Origin: Streptomyces fagopyri
GTDB taxonomy: Bacteria > Actinomycetota > Actinomycetes > Streptomycetales > Streptomycetaceae
Length of the DNA: 64,000 nucleotides
Reading direction: 5' to 3'
NCBI RefSeq assembly: GCF_009498275.1
Contig: NZ_CP045643.1
Span: 558,001-622,000 of the forward strand
Both the position numbers and the translations under genes were made by a program. Positions 35,791-44,485 of the stretch are shown here, piece by piece (positions within the stretch are counted from its first letter, which is position 1; every line of letters begins with the position of its first letter). Below the pieces are notes generated by a model, which had not been told where the DNA came from, did no database searches, and was given only the letters and a program-made list of their open reading frames with translations.

Positions 35791-38010
35791 TCACAGCACA
35801 CCGCACTCCCGGGCCCTGGCGACCGCCTCGCTCCTGTCGTGCGCGCCGAGCTTGCGGAAGATCGCACGCACCTGTGTCTTGACGGTGTTGTGGGACACGT
35901 ACAGCTCGGAGGCGATCTCACGCAGTGTCAGCGAGCCGCACAGCGCGCGCAGCACTCGCTGCTCCCCCATGGACAGGTCCTGGGTGCGGGGGGCGGCGAG
36001 CGCGACGGCCGTGACCGCATCGCCCTGTCCGAGCAGGTCCGTCAGGATTCCGGGCGTCTCGCACCGGTCGGCCGCCCGTCCGGCCGCCTCCCGGGCCCCG
36101 CGCGCCGCGTACGTGTCGTGCCGCGCGCTCTCCAGCCGCGACCGTGTGAAGTGCCACAACGCACGTACATGAGGTTCGCACTCCGCGCCGGACGGTCCCG
36201 CCAGCGCCGCTTCCGCGTCGGCCAGCGCCCGTTCGGCCTCCTCCAGACGTCCCTCCCGAAGAAGGAGGCCGGCCCGGCCGACATGGGCGGGCGCCGAGAC
36301 GAAGTGCCGGTCCAGACCGACCGCCGTGATCTCGTGCAGTGCCTCGGCGCTCAGGACGTGCGCCAGTTCGCGGTGTCCGGCCAGGAGCGCGCACAGAGTC
36401 CGCAGACCGAGCGCACGCACGAGGGCCAGGCCGTGCCCCGCGCCATGCGCGTCACGGGTCGCCTCGCCGAGCGACGTCTCCGCCTCCTCGTACCGGCCCA
36501 GCCACAGCAGAGCGGCACCGCGGGCCGAACCGGCCAGGGCCCGCCAGGCGGTCAGGGGCGCGGTGCCGGTGACGGCGGACGCGCCGAGCCGGTCGGCGGT
36601 CAGGATCTCCCCCTTCTGACAGCAGGCCATGACCCGGGCGACGGCCGCCGCCCGGCCGACCGTGCCGCCCTCGCCGACGCTCTGTGCTCCGGTCTGCCGG
36701 AGCAGTGCGACGTCGAGCCAGCGGCAGGCCATCTCGGGGGCGCCCCGCGAGAGGGCCGTCATCGCCGCCACGACGCACAGGCGCGCGTCGGCCGCCACCG
36801 TGCGATGCGGCAGCATGGCCAGCCACCGGGCCACCCGCGCGGCGTGGCCCGCCGAGATCGCCGTCTCCCATCCGTCGAGGAGAGACGCGACGGCCGCGCA
36901 CTCGTCACCGCCTCGTATCCAGTGCCGTACGGCCTCGCCCGTCCGCCCCTGCCGCGCGTACCACCCGGCCGCCGACCGGTGCAGGCCCGCGACCGTGTCC
37001 GATCCCTCCGATTCGAGGGCGTCGGACAGCAGCGCGGACAGTGCCCGGTGGTGCCGGTACGTCGACGCCTCTCCGGCGACGGGGACCAGTAGTTGCACGG
37101 TGCGCGCGAGCTCGCGCAGCAGAACGCCCGCCCGGTCGCCGGCGAGGGCCTGGCACGGGCCGGCACTCAGTTCGTCGAGCACGCTGGTACGCAGCAGGAA
37201 CCGGCGCTCTTCGGTGGTGAGCCGGTCGAGGACCTCGGTGGCCAGGTACTGGGTGACCGCCTGCCCGCCCCGGGCCGAGGCCCCTTCGGTGCCGGCCGTG
37301 TTCTCCGTACGGGTCAGCGCGCGCCCCATGATGCTCAGTCCGGCGGCCCATCCCTCGGTGGCCTCGTGCAGTGCGCGCGAGTTCTCCGTCGCGCGAGGGG
37401 ATCCCAGCAGACCACTGAGCACCGCGTGTGCTTCCCCCGGGGTGAAGGCCAGGTCATGCTGGTCGAGTTCGGCGGTCAGTCCCCGGGCCCGCAGGGCCGG
37501 AAGCGGGCTTCCGGGAATGTGCCGGGTCGACAGGACGGCGCGGAAGCCGTGCGGAAGCCTGGTCAGGAAGTCCGCGAGGGTGCGCTGCGCGTCGGCGTCC
37601 GTGACGAACTCCAGTCCGTCGAGGATCAGCGTGCACGGGCCCGCCGCGCCCAGTGCGGCCAGCAGGATCGGCAGGATCTCCTGCAGCCAGGTGTCGGCCG
37701 TCCACTCGACGTCGTCGAGGCGCGCGGGCAGGTCCGGTCGTGCCTGGCGCACCGCGCGCGTGATGCCGCTCCAGAGCCGGTCCGGGGCGTTGTCGTAGGC
37801 GTCGAGGCTGAGCCAGGCGCACTCACCGCGAGCCGCCAGGTCCCGCGACCACTCGGTCAGCAGCACTGTCTTTCCGGCACCCGCGGGCGCGGAGAGCACC
37901 ACCACGGGCTCGGTCGCCGCGTCGAGCCGGTGCAGCAGTCGCGGGCGGGTCAGAAGGTGCGGGGGCTGGTCCGGAGGACGCAGCTTGAAGGCCGGCACGG
38001 AGCTGGGCAT
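35791..38010 (-). CDS. MalT-like ATP-binding LuxR-family regulator
   Basis: A 739-residue activator. Walker A is APAGAGKT (near residue 42), in the MalT-like context LTRPRLLHRLD then VVVLSAPAGAG; CTLILDGLEFV is Walker B. A helical repeat region follows, ending in the LuxR helix-turn-helix LSMGEQRVLRALCGSLTLREI then ASELYVSHNTVKTQVRAIFRKLG. Proteins of this type bind ATP and an inducer to activate transcription. It is the last gene of the run maleylacetate reductase, dioxygenase, flavin reductase, regulator, and starts after GGGAAG. The hydroxylase gene ends 19 bases from its stop on the opposite strand. Confidence 0.92.
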   Translation of the reverse strand: MPSSVPAFKLRPPDQPPHLLTRPRLLHRLDAATEPVVVLSAPAGAGKTVLLTEWSRDLAARGECAWLSLDAYDNAPDRLWSGITRAVRQARPDLPARLDDVEWTADTWLQEILPILLAALGAAGPCTLILDGLEFVTDADAQRTLADFLTRLPHGFRAVLSTRHIPGSPLPALRARGLTAELDQHDLAFTPGEAHAVLSGLLGSPRATENSRALHEATEGWAAGLSIMGRALTRTENTAGTEGASARGGQAVTQYLATEVLDRLTTEERRFLLRTSVLDELSAGPCQALAGDRAGVLLRELARTVQLLVPVAGEASTYRHHRALSALLSDALESEGSDTVAGLHRSAAGWYARQGRTGEAVRHWIRGGDECAAVASLLDGWETAISAGHAARVARWLAMLPHRTVAADARLCVVAAMTALSRGAPEMACRWLDVALLRQTGAQSVGEGGTVGRAAAVARVMACCQKGEILTADRLGASAVTGTAPLTAWRALAGSARGAALLWLGRYEEAETSLGEATRDAHGAGHGLALVRALGLRTLCALLAGHRELAHVLSAEALHEITAVGLDRHFVSAPAHVGRAGLLLREGRLEEAERALADAEAALAGPSGAECEPHVRALWHFTRSRLESARHDTYAARGAREAAGRAADRCETPGILTDLLGQGDAVTAVALAAPRTQDLSMGEQRVLRALCGSLTLREIASELYVSHNTVKTQVRAIFRKLGAHDRSEAVARARECGVL

Positions 38011-38130
38011 GGCACTTCCCGTGAGGTGGGTCGGGACGAGCGGGAGCCCCCCGACGGCCGTGGCTCGCCTTCGAGCGCCGGACGTCGGGGGTGTCGGTGG
38101 GCCGCTCCCGGGGACCGCGGCCGCCGGGGC

Positions 38131-38619
38131 CTAACGCGATGCGCTGAGCGCGCCGAAGTCACCGGCGAAGTGGACCAGCGGGCGGCTGTCCACCCGGTGC
38201 GTGCAGTAGCGGACGTCACCGACGAAGATGGTGTGGTCGCCGCCGGGGAGTGCCTCGGCGACATCGCAGACGACGGCGGCGATGGCGTCCTTCAGCACCG
38301 GCACGCCGTGGTCGTCGATGGTCTCCACGCCCGCGAACTTCTCCGGCTTGGACATGGCGAAGTTCCGGGCCAGGATCTCGCTGTCCTCGCCGAGCACGTT
38401 GACCGCGAAGCGGCCGTGCTCCGCGATCGCGGTCCGCGTGTACAGGCGGTTGGCGATGCACACGATCAGCTGGAGCGGGGCCAGGGAGAGAGCGGACACG
38501 GCGCTCGCGGTCATCCCGATGGGCGTGCTTCCGGAGCGGGTGGTGATCACGCTGACGCCGGTGACGAGCCGGCCCATCGTCGCTCGGAAATCGACGGTCG
38601 TGTCGAGGGATTCGGTCAT
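38131..38619 (-). CDS. Flavin reductase (HpaC family)
   Basis: A 162-residue NAD(P)H:flavin oxidoreductase. The opening RATMGRLVTGVSVITTRSG, then the flavin-binding GMTASAVSALSLAPLQLIVC and FAVNVLGEDSEILARNF, and the closing GDHTIFVGDVRYC are all typical. It supplies FADH2 to the HpaB-type hydroxylase of this cluster. ATG 38619 follows GGAGG. It lies between the dioxygenase and the MalT-like regulator on the same strand. Confidence 0.93.
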   Translation of the reverse strand: MTESLDTTVDFRATMGRLVTGVSVITTRSGSTPIGMTASAVSALSLAPLQLIVCIANRLYTRTAIAEHGRFAVNVLGEDSEILARNFAMSKPEKFAGVETIDDHGVPVLKDAIAAVVCDVAEALPGGDHTIFVGDVRYCTHRVDSRPLVHFAGDFGALSASR

Positions 38620-38751
38620 CGGGGGGCCTCCGTGGAAGTCGGGGGAACGTCGGGGTGTCGGGGCCGGGGACGGCTCCCGGTGCCGGTGGGTGTGCGGGCG
38701 CGCCCGTCGCTCGGGCGCGGCATGACGTGTGGTGCGCCGGCCGCGGCGAGG

Positions 38752-39621
38752 TCAGTCCGCCGGGTGGGGTTCGAGGACGAAGGTCCGGCGCAGCAGGGTG
38801 TAGGGCTCGTCGGTCAGGCCGCGGCGGGGGCCCGCGTCGGCCTCGTAGGTGTCGTAGGAGTCCAGCAAGGACTGCTTCACTCCGAACACCGGGTCCGTGT
38901 CGAGGTACGGGTCGTCGGAGGGGAAGAGCATGGTGGTCACGCGCTGGAATCCGGGGGCCGTGATCAGCACATGGACGTGGGCGGGACGCATCAGCGACCT
39001 GCTGGTGGCGCTCATCAGTTCACCGACCGGCCCGTCTCCGGGGATCGGGTAGCTGGCGGGGCGGATGGAGCGGAAGCCGAAGTGCCCTGTCCCGTCGGTG
39101 CGGAACAGTGCGCGCATGGCCGGATCGGTGCGGCCGGGCACCTCCATGTCGTAGTGGCCGTCCGCGTCGCTGTGCCAGACGTCCACCCCGGCACCGGGCA
39201 CCGGCGCTCCTTCGCGGTCCACGACCCGTCCCTCGAAGAACAGCGGGGTGCCGGTCAGGCCGCCGGAGATGTCGGCGGCGTCGGAGTGCTCCGGGCGGTC
39301 CTCCCTGAAATAGGGGCCCAGGACGCTGTTCTGCGTCGACTTGACGGAACGTCGGTTGCTCAGGGCGTCGACGAGCATGGTGACGCCCAGGACGTCGGAG
39401 AGCAGGATGAACTCCTGGCGCGTCGGCGTGCACGTGTGCCCGGTCCGCGTCAGGAAGTCCACTCCCGCGGCCCACTCCTCCTCGGTCAGTTCGACATCGC
39501 GGACGAAGGCGTGGAGGTGGTGGACCAGTGAGTGCAGGATCTCGGCCAGGCGGGGGTCCTTGGTGTCGCGCATGGTCGAGATCACGGCCCCGGTGATGGT
39601 GTCGCTGGTCAGATCACGCAT
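38752..39621 (-). CDS. Intradiol dioxygenase, probable hydroxyquinol 1,2-dioxygenase
   Basis: A 289-residue non-haem Fe(III) ring-cleaving enzyme. An N-terminal helical dimerisation domain (residues 1-100) precedes the beta-sandwich. Iron ligands are the Tyr in LGPYFRED, the Tyr in PASYPIPGDGP, and the two His in RPAHVHVLI. The sandwich block GTPLFFEGRVVDREGAPVPGA plus DVWHSDADG is characteristic. In context it should cleave hydroxyquinol to maleylacetate. AGGAG lies before ATG 39621. Confidence 0.93.
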   Translation of the reverse strand: MRDLTSDTITGAVISTMRDTKDPRLAEILHSLVHHLHAFVRDVELTEEEWAAGVDFLTRTGHTCTPTRQEFILLSDVLGVTMLVDALSNRRSVKSTQNSVLGPYFREDRPEHSDAADISGGLTGTPLFFEGRVVDREGAPVPGAGVDVWHSDADGHYDMEVPGRTDPAMRALFRTDGTGHFGFRSIRPASYPIPGDGPVGELMSATSRSLMRPAHVHVLITAPGFQRVTTMLFPSDDPYLDTDPVFGVKQSLLDSYDTYEADAGPRRGLTDEPYTLLRRTFVLEPHPAD

Positions 39622-39690
39622 GGGGTGCTCCTGTGGTGATGGGGTGTGCGGTGACGGATTCGGTCCGCGGGTGCGGACGCTGGGCGATGT

Positions 39691-40746
39691 TCATGGCCTC
39701 TCACCGGCCCAGGCGCGGGTCAGGAAGGCGTGGACCGCGCTCCGGTCCACGGGCCGGGGGTTCCAGTAGCCGTCCCGCACGACGAGTTCGGCGGCCCGCT
39801 CGATCCCCGACGCGGGCATCCCGAGGTCCCGCAGGGCCCTGGGTGCGCCGAGCCGCCCCGCGAGGTCGAACAGGGCGTTCGCGGGGTCGTCCCCCGGCAG
39901 TGCCCGCGTGATGCGGGCCATGGCTTCGCCCGCGGCCGGGGCGTTGTAGGCGATGACGTGGGGCAGGACGACCGTGTGGGTCTCGGCGTGCGGCAGCCCG
40001 AAGGCGCCGCCCAGCACATGACACACCTTGTGGTGCAGGGCCATGCCCACCGTGCCGAGGCAGGTGCCGGCCAGCCACGCGCCGTACAGCGCGTCGGCGC
40101 GTGCCTCCGCGTCGTCCGGACGTCGCGCGATCAGGGGGAGGGAGCGGGCGAGGGCGTCGAGCGACTCACCGGCCATCAGGAGGGCGACCGGGTCCTGGTC
40201 CTGTGCGTAGAGGGCCTCCACGGCGTGCGCCATGGCGTTGATGCCGCTGACCACCGACACCGGCGCCGGAAGTGTGCGCGTCAACTCGACGTCGTACACG
40301 ACCGTCCTGGGCAGTACTTCCGCCAGCCGCCGGGTCGTCTTGATACGGCCCTCGGTCTCTCCGAGGATCGGTGTCATCTCCGAACCGGCGTAGGTGGTGG
40401 GCAGTGCCAGTTGCGGGAGACCGGTCCGGGCGGTGATCGCCTTGCCGAGACCGATGGTCGATCCGCCGCCGACGGCGAGCACGGAGTCGGCTCCCACGGA
40501 CCCGGCGCGCGCGACCGCCTCCTGAGTGACCTCGACCGGGGTGTGCGGGACGGCCCCGGCGAAGGTTCCCGCGGCCGCCGCTCCCAGCAGATCACGTATC
40601 TCCGCCGCCTGGTCCACCTGGTCGGGCGTGCACAGCACGAGCACCCGCCGGCACCCGAGAGCATCGACCTCTTCGGGAATACGGCGGCGCGTCCCGCTGC
40701 CGAAGACCACTTTGGTGATCTGTCCCCGGTGCACGAATTCTTTCAT
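39691..40746 (-). CDS. Maleylacetate reductase
   Basis: A 351-residue member of the iron-containing alcohol dehydrogenase superfamily. The N-terminal nucleotide-binding part has VVFGSGTRRRIPEEV, and GGGSTIGLGKAI is the dinucleotide loop. The His-rich block MALHHKVCHVLGGAFGLPHAETHT is typical of maleylacetate reductases. It converts maleylacetate to 3-oxoadipate with NAD(P)H, sending hydroxyquinol carbon into central metabolism. ATG 40746 follows GAGGGA. It is the promoter-proximal gene of the leftward operon. Confidence 0.93.
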   Translation of the reverse strand: MKEFVHRGQITKVVFGSGTRRRIPEEVDALGCRRVLVLCTPDQVDQAAEIRDLLGAAAAGTFAGAVPHTPVEVTQEAVARAGSVGADSVLAVGGGSTIGLGKAITARTGLPQLALPTTYAGSEMTPILGETEGRIKTTRRLAEVLPRTVVYDVELTRTLPAPVSVVSGINAMAHAVEALYAQDQDPVALLMAGESLDALARSLPLIARRPDDAEARADALYGAWLAGTCLGTVGMALHHKVCHVLGGAFGLPHAETHTVVLPHVIAYNAPAAGEAMARITRALPGDDPANALFDLAGRLGAPRALRDLGMPASGIERAAELVVRDGYWNPRPVDRSAVHAFLTRAWAGERP

Positions 40747-41637
40747 GATGATTCCCTCGGTCCTGCCACACCTCTTCATGGGTGGAAGGAAGCGTCACCA
40801 CGGAAATGGCGCACGTCAACGGAACCCGTGAAAGATGACGGCCAGCACCCCGGGAATACCTCGTCCGCGCGATCCTCAGGACCCCAACTCCCCAGGGTTT
40901 ACCCGCGATATCACCTATCTGCGGGATGGCGGACCCGCAACAGACGTCGGACCGTGGACGCGGGTCCGGATGCAGGTGCGGGTGGGGACCGGCGGCTCCC
41001 GTCGCCCTCGAAGCCTGTCGCCGAACCCCCTCCCATTCTCGTGCATTGCCTGACGGAAAACGCCGGACGGTCCGCGTCGGTGAGAGGCGGCGTGAAAAGC
41101 GATGGATGAAAAGGCCGCCACGATCGGAAGGTGCTGGCGGAAGTGCCGGACAGCGCGTCGGTTCCGGCGGGCGGATTCGGATTCAGCCGGTGCGCCGGAC
41201 ATACGGATCCGGGTTCTGCCGGTCAGGCTCAAGCCGCCCTTCCGTACTGACGCTTGACGTCGGCCAGGGCGTCGCCCTGACGTCCGAACCCCGACCCGAT
41301 GGCGAGCGTGTTCCGGTTCTGGCCGTGACGGGTCCCCGCGCGGGCTTGAACCCGCCTCCGCGAACGGCCGGTTGGAAGTGGGCGAGCGTACGCGGGCACG
41401 TTGTTCGCACCGGGCCGGCCGAGCGGATCGCATGTCTTGACAGCACAGAGGTGGGTGTCCAGTCGAGGTGCGCGGACACGGTGCCGGGGCGAGCCGGTCA
41501 CCGAAGCAGCCGCGCCGGGGTCGTCCGCCCCGCTGTGAACGGCCGTAACCGCGCCGACCCCATCACCACACTTCACTCACATCTTCTTCACAACTCCTGT
41601 TACGGTCACCCCACCACGAACCATCTCTGGGGGGACC
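40747..41637. other. Gap upstream of the maleylacetate reductase operon
   Basis: Nearly 900 bases without a convincing gene. An imperfect inverted repeat with arms CCCGC and GCGGG lies at 40903-40925. The minus strand at 41229-41310 reads RNTLAIGSGFGRQGDALADV, then KRQYGRAA and a stop, which looks like the tail of a lost gene, but no start or domain is found. Confidence 0.4.
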
Positions 41638-42141
41638 ATGTCGTACAACCAGCCGCCGCCACCGCCCGGATACTGGCCACCCGCCGCTCCCGCCCCACAG
41701 CCGCCCCGGCCGAAGTGGGCCCGGAAAAGGTACGTACTGCCTGCCATCGGCGTCGCGTTCTTCATCGGCGTCGGCGCCGGCGGCAACGACCAGAAGAGCG
41801 ACACCACCAAGGCCGCGGCCACCAAGGTGCGGCCCGCGGCCACTGTCACCGCGACGGCGACCGCGACGGAGACCGCGACGCCGAGACCCGCGCCGACGGT
41901 GACCGCCACGAAGACGGTCAAGGTGAAGGTGACCGTCACCGCGAAGGCAGCAGCCGTCAGCGGCTCCGGCAGCGGTTCGTCCGGCGGATCGTCGGGGAGC
42001 GGTGGCTCAGGTTCTTCGGGCGGTTCCGACGCTGCCGGAAACGGCGCCACCGCTCGCTGCAACGACGGCACCTATTCCTACGCCGCGCACCATCAGGGAG
42101 CGTGCTCGCACCATGGAGGCGTGGCCGTCTTCTACAAGTAG
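41638..42141 (+). CDS. Membrane-anchored protein with DUF3761-like C-terminus
   Basis: A 167-residue protein. A Pro-rich cytoplasmic N-terminus is followed by one membrane helix (YVLPAIGVAFFIGVGAGG), a Thr/Ala/Lys-rich linker and a Gly/Ser-rich spacer. The last 30 residues, RCNDGTYSYAAHHQGACSHHGG, match the small Cys/His DUF3761 motif, whose role is unknown. ATG 41638 follows GGGGGGA. Monocistronic. Confidence 0.8.
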   Translation: MSYNQPPPPPGYWPPAAPAPQPPRPKWARKRYVLPAIGVAFFIGVGAGGNDQKSDTTKAAATKVRPAATVTATATATETATPRPAPTVTATKTVKVKVTVTAKAAAVSGSGSGSSGGSSGSGGSGSSGGSDAAGNGATARCNDGTYSYAAHHQGACSHHGGVAVFYK

Positions 42142-42616
42142 GCCGGACCGCACGGCCATTCGTCGCCGGCCCACGACCCGGATGTGACGGCAGGCGCTGT
42201 CGGCCGGTCGCGGCGCAGCCCGTGACCGGCGGTGGCCCGCACGCTCGCCGCGCGGAACGGACGGCGACGGCATCGGCGGGCCGGCCTCGCGCCCGCGCTC
42301 GCGGGCTCTTGGCCGAGCATCATGACCAGATCGCCGGTCCACGCCCCGCGCCGCAGGAGGTCCACCGCCCCGCGCACCGTGTGGAGATCGGTACCGCGCT
42401 CAAGCCGGCCTCGGCGCACGGAGAGCGGACCCGGACGGTGGATCCGGACGGCGGCCCGGGACGCTGCACCCCGGACAGTGGGAGACCACCTGGAGACAGT
42501 CGTCCTCAACACCCCCGCATACGTACAACCATTCGGCCACCGTGTACGTCGTAGAGCGCAGTCGATCTGATCACCTTCACAGGTCGCTCACAGCAAGCTC
42601 TCGACAACGGAGACCC
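42142..42616. other. Gap before the FG-GAP protein gene
   Basis: About 475 bases with no convincing gene. Open frames on both strands are Arg/Pro-rich, as expected for shadows at this GC content. It probably carries the promoter of the secreted FG-GAP protein. Confidence 0.4.
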
Positions 42617-44068
42617 ATGCACGCCAGACGTACCGCCCTCGCTGCCGCCGTGGCCCTCGTGGCAGCGGTCTGCACACCGTTCCTGACGGCCCCCGTGGCG
42701 TCGGCGGCCCCCGCCAAGCTGCCCGACGACTTCAACGGCGACGGCTACCGCGACCTCGTCATGCAGGGCGGCTCGCACGGCAAGGACGGCCGGATCACCG
42801 TCGTCTACGGCACCTCGTCCGGTCCCGGCACCCGCGTCCAGATCATCCACCAGGACTCGCCGGGCATCCCGGGCGCGGTGGAGGCGGGGGACGGGTGGGG
42901 AACCGCCGCCACCACGGCCGACCTCGACCGCGACGGCTACGCCGACCTGGTGGTCTCCTCGCCCGGCGAAAACGTGGGCGACGTGAAGATGCGCGGCGGG
43001 CTGACCGTCGTGTGGGGCAGCGCGACGGGCCTCGGCTCGGGCACGGTCTTCAACTCGCCGGTCCCGCAGGAGTACCAGAACGGGGGTGACGCGTTCGGCG
43101 AGGACGTGGTGGCCGGCGACTTCGACGGCGACGGAGACCAGGACCTGGCCGTCACCAGCAACAGCCGGGCGGGTGTGGTCCTCCTGAAGGGCCCCTTCAC
43201 GCGCACCGGCGGCAAGAGCGGCTGGAACTCCCTGGGCGACTCCTACGGCCTCCTGTGGGGCGCCAACCTGGTCGCCGGGCGGGTCACCGCCGACGCCGCC
43301 ACCGACCTGTACATCCTCGGCGCCGACCTCCAGCGCAACAGCGATGTGGACCTGCGGGCCTACTTCCACCGCGGCGGCAGCACCTTCACCCAGCGCGCGG
43401 GCGAGGTACGGGTGCCCGACGACGGGGGCCACCAGAGCGGCGACATCCTCTCCGTCGGTGACTTCGACAAGGACGGCTACGGCGATCTCGCCATCGGCCG
43501 CGGGTACGAACCGGGCGACGGTGAACGCGGTTACGTGACGGTCCAGTACGGCGGCTCGAACGGGCCCGACACCGCGCGCAAGCCGGTCAAGTTCACCCAG
43601 GACACCGCCGGTGTGCCCGGCTCCTCCGAGAACGGCGACTTCTTCGGTTCGGCCATCGCCGCCGGCGATGTCAACGGCGACGGCTACGCGGACCTCGCCG
43701 TCGGCGCCCACGGCGAGGACCTCGGCACCAAGCGCGACGCCGGCGCGGTCACCGTCCTCCTCGGCCGCGCCGGAGGCCTGTCCGGCACCGGGGCCAAGTC
43801 CTACACCCAGGACACCTCCGGTATCACCGGCACCGCCGAGACCGAGGATCTGTTCGGCGACCACCTCAAGCTCACCGACTTCACCCGCGACGGCCGTGCC
43901 GACCTCGTGATCGACACCAATGAGCAACTGGGCTCCGATGACCGCTGGGGCCTCGTCCACCTGCTCAAGGGCTCCGGCTCGGGCATCACGACGACGGGCT
44001 CGAAGTCGTACACCGTGACGTCGCTGAGGCTGTCGTACCTTCGACTGGCCGGGCCGTTCGCACGCTGA
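42617..44068 (+). CDS. Secreted FG-GAP repeat (beta-propeller) protein
   Basis: A 483-residue secreted protein. A Sec signal ends near ASAAPA (residue 33). The mature part is a run of integrin-like FG-GAP repeats, each with a Ca2+-binding Asp loop: DFNGDGYRDL, DLDRDGYADL, DFDGDGDQDL, DFDKDGYGDL, DVNGDGYADL and a last degenerate DFTRDGRADL. These fold as a seven-bladed propeller that binds ligands or partners; no catalytic residue is evident. ATG 42617 follows ACGGAG. The stop is at 44066. Confidence 0.9.
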   Translation: MHARRTALAAAVALVAAVCTPFLTAPVASAAPAKLPDDFNGDGYRDLVMQGGSHGKDGRITVVYGTSSGPGTRVQIIHQDSPGIPGAVEAGDGWGTAATTADLDRDGYADLVVSSPGENVGDVKMRGGLTVVWGSATGLGSGTVFNSPVPQEYQNGGDAFGEDVVAGDFDGDGDQDLAVTSNSRAGVVLLKGPFTRTGGKSGWNSLGDSYGLLWGANLVAGRVTADAATDLYILGADLQRNSDVDLRAYFHRGGSTFTQRAGEVRVPDDGGHQSGDILSVGDFDKDGYGDLAIGRGYEPGDGERGYVTVQYGGSNGPDTARKPVKFTQDTAGVPGSSENGDFFGSAIAAGDVNGDGYADLAVGAHGEDLGTKRDAGAVTVLLGRAGGLSGTGAKSYTQDTSGITGTAETEDLFGDHLKLTDFTRDGRADLVIDTNEQLGSDDRWGLVHLLKGSGSGITTTGSKSYTVTSLRLSYLRLAGPFAR

Positions 44069-44485
44069 GCCCACCGACCGGCGAAGAACGATCAGGAGTG
44101 TGAGGTCGCGGGCAGTGCGTGCCATCGGACCAGGCCCTCTGTCAACGGCCTCACCCCCCTGCCGGATCCACAGCGGCCGACGACCACCGCCACCCGGCTC
44201 CAGAGACCCCTCGGGTCCCCACACGACCACGTGGACAGGGATGCCGACCGGGCTCCGGGATGGACGATCCGGCGCGGTCCGCCGGCGGCCGACCCCTCTT
44301 TCGTGACGGGGAATGAGACGTACGGCGTGGGACGTACGGTCAACAAGCGGAGCCAGGTGGCGGGGCACGGCGACACGGCGGACGGCAGCACACACGCGTT
44401 CCCGTGGACGCCCGAGCCCCGCGTAGTGACAAAGAGTCACGCACGCGATGTCCGCCGGTGGGAGCCGGACGAGCCTCCTGACGTC
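44069..44485. other. Gap with a HAF-repeat fragment
   Basis: No intact gene. The only recognisable sequence is the short HAF-type fragment at 44321-44419, described separately. Confidence 0.5.
44321..44419 (+). pseudogene. Fragment of a HAF-repeat extracellular protein
   Basis: The frame reads VNKRSQVAGHGDTADGSTHAF, then PWTPEP. This follows the extracellular HAF repeat consensus (INNRGQVVGYS-x-TADG-x-x-HAFLW). No start, signal or other repeats are found, so it is a remnant. Repeat assignment is from recall. Confidence 0.45.

Noticed and set aside
41335..41365. A tRNA T-arm-like sequence on the minus strand (GGGTTCAAGCCC)
   Set aside because: The stem does not pair with a 7-base loop and no acceptor or anticodon arm can be built around it.
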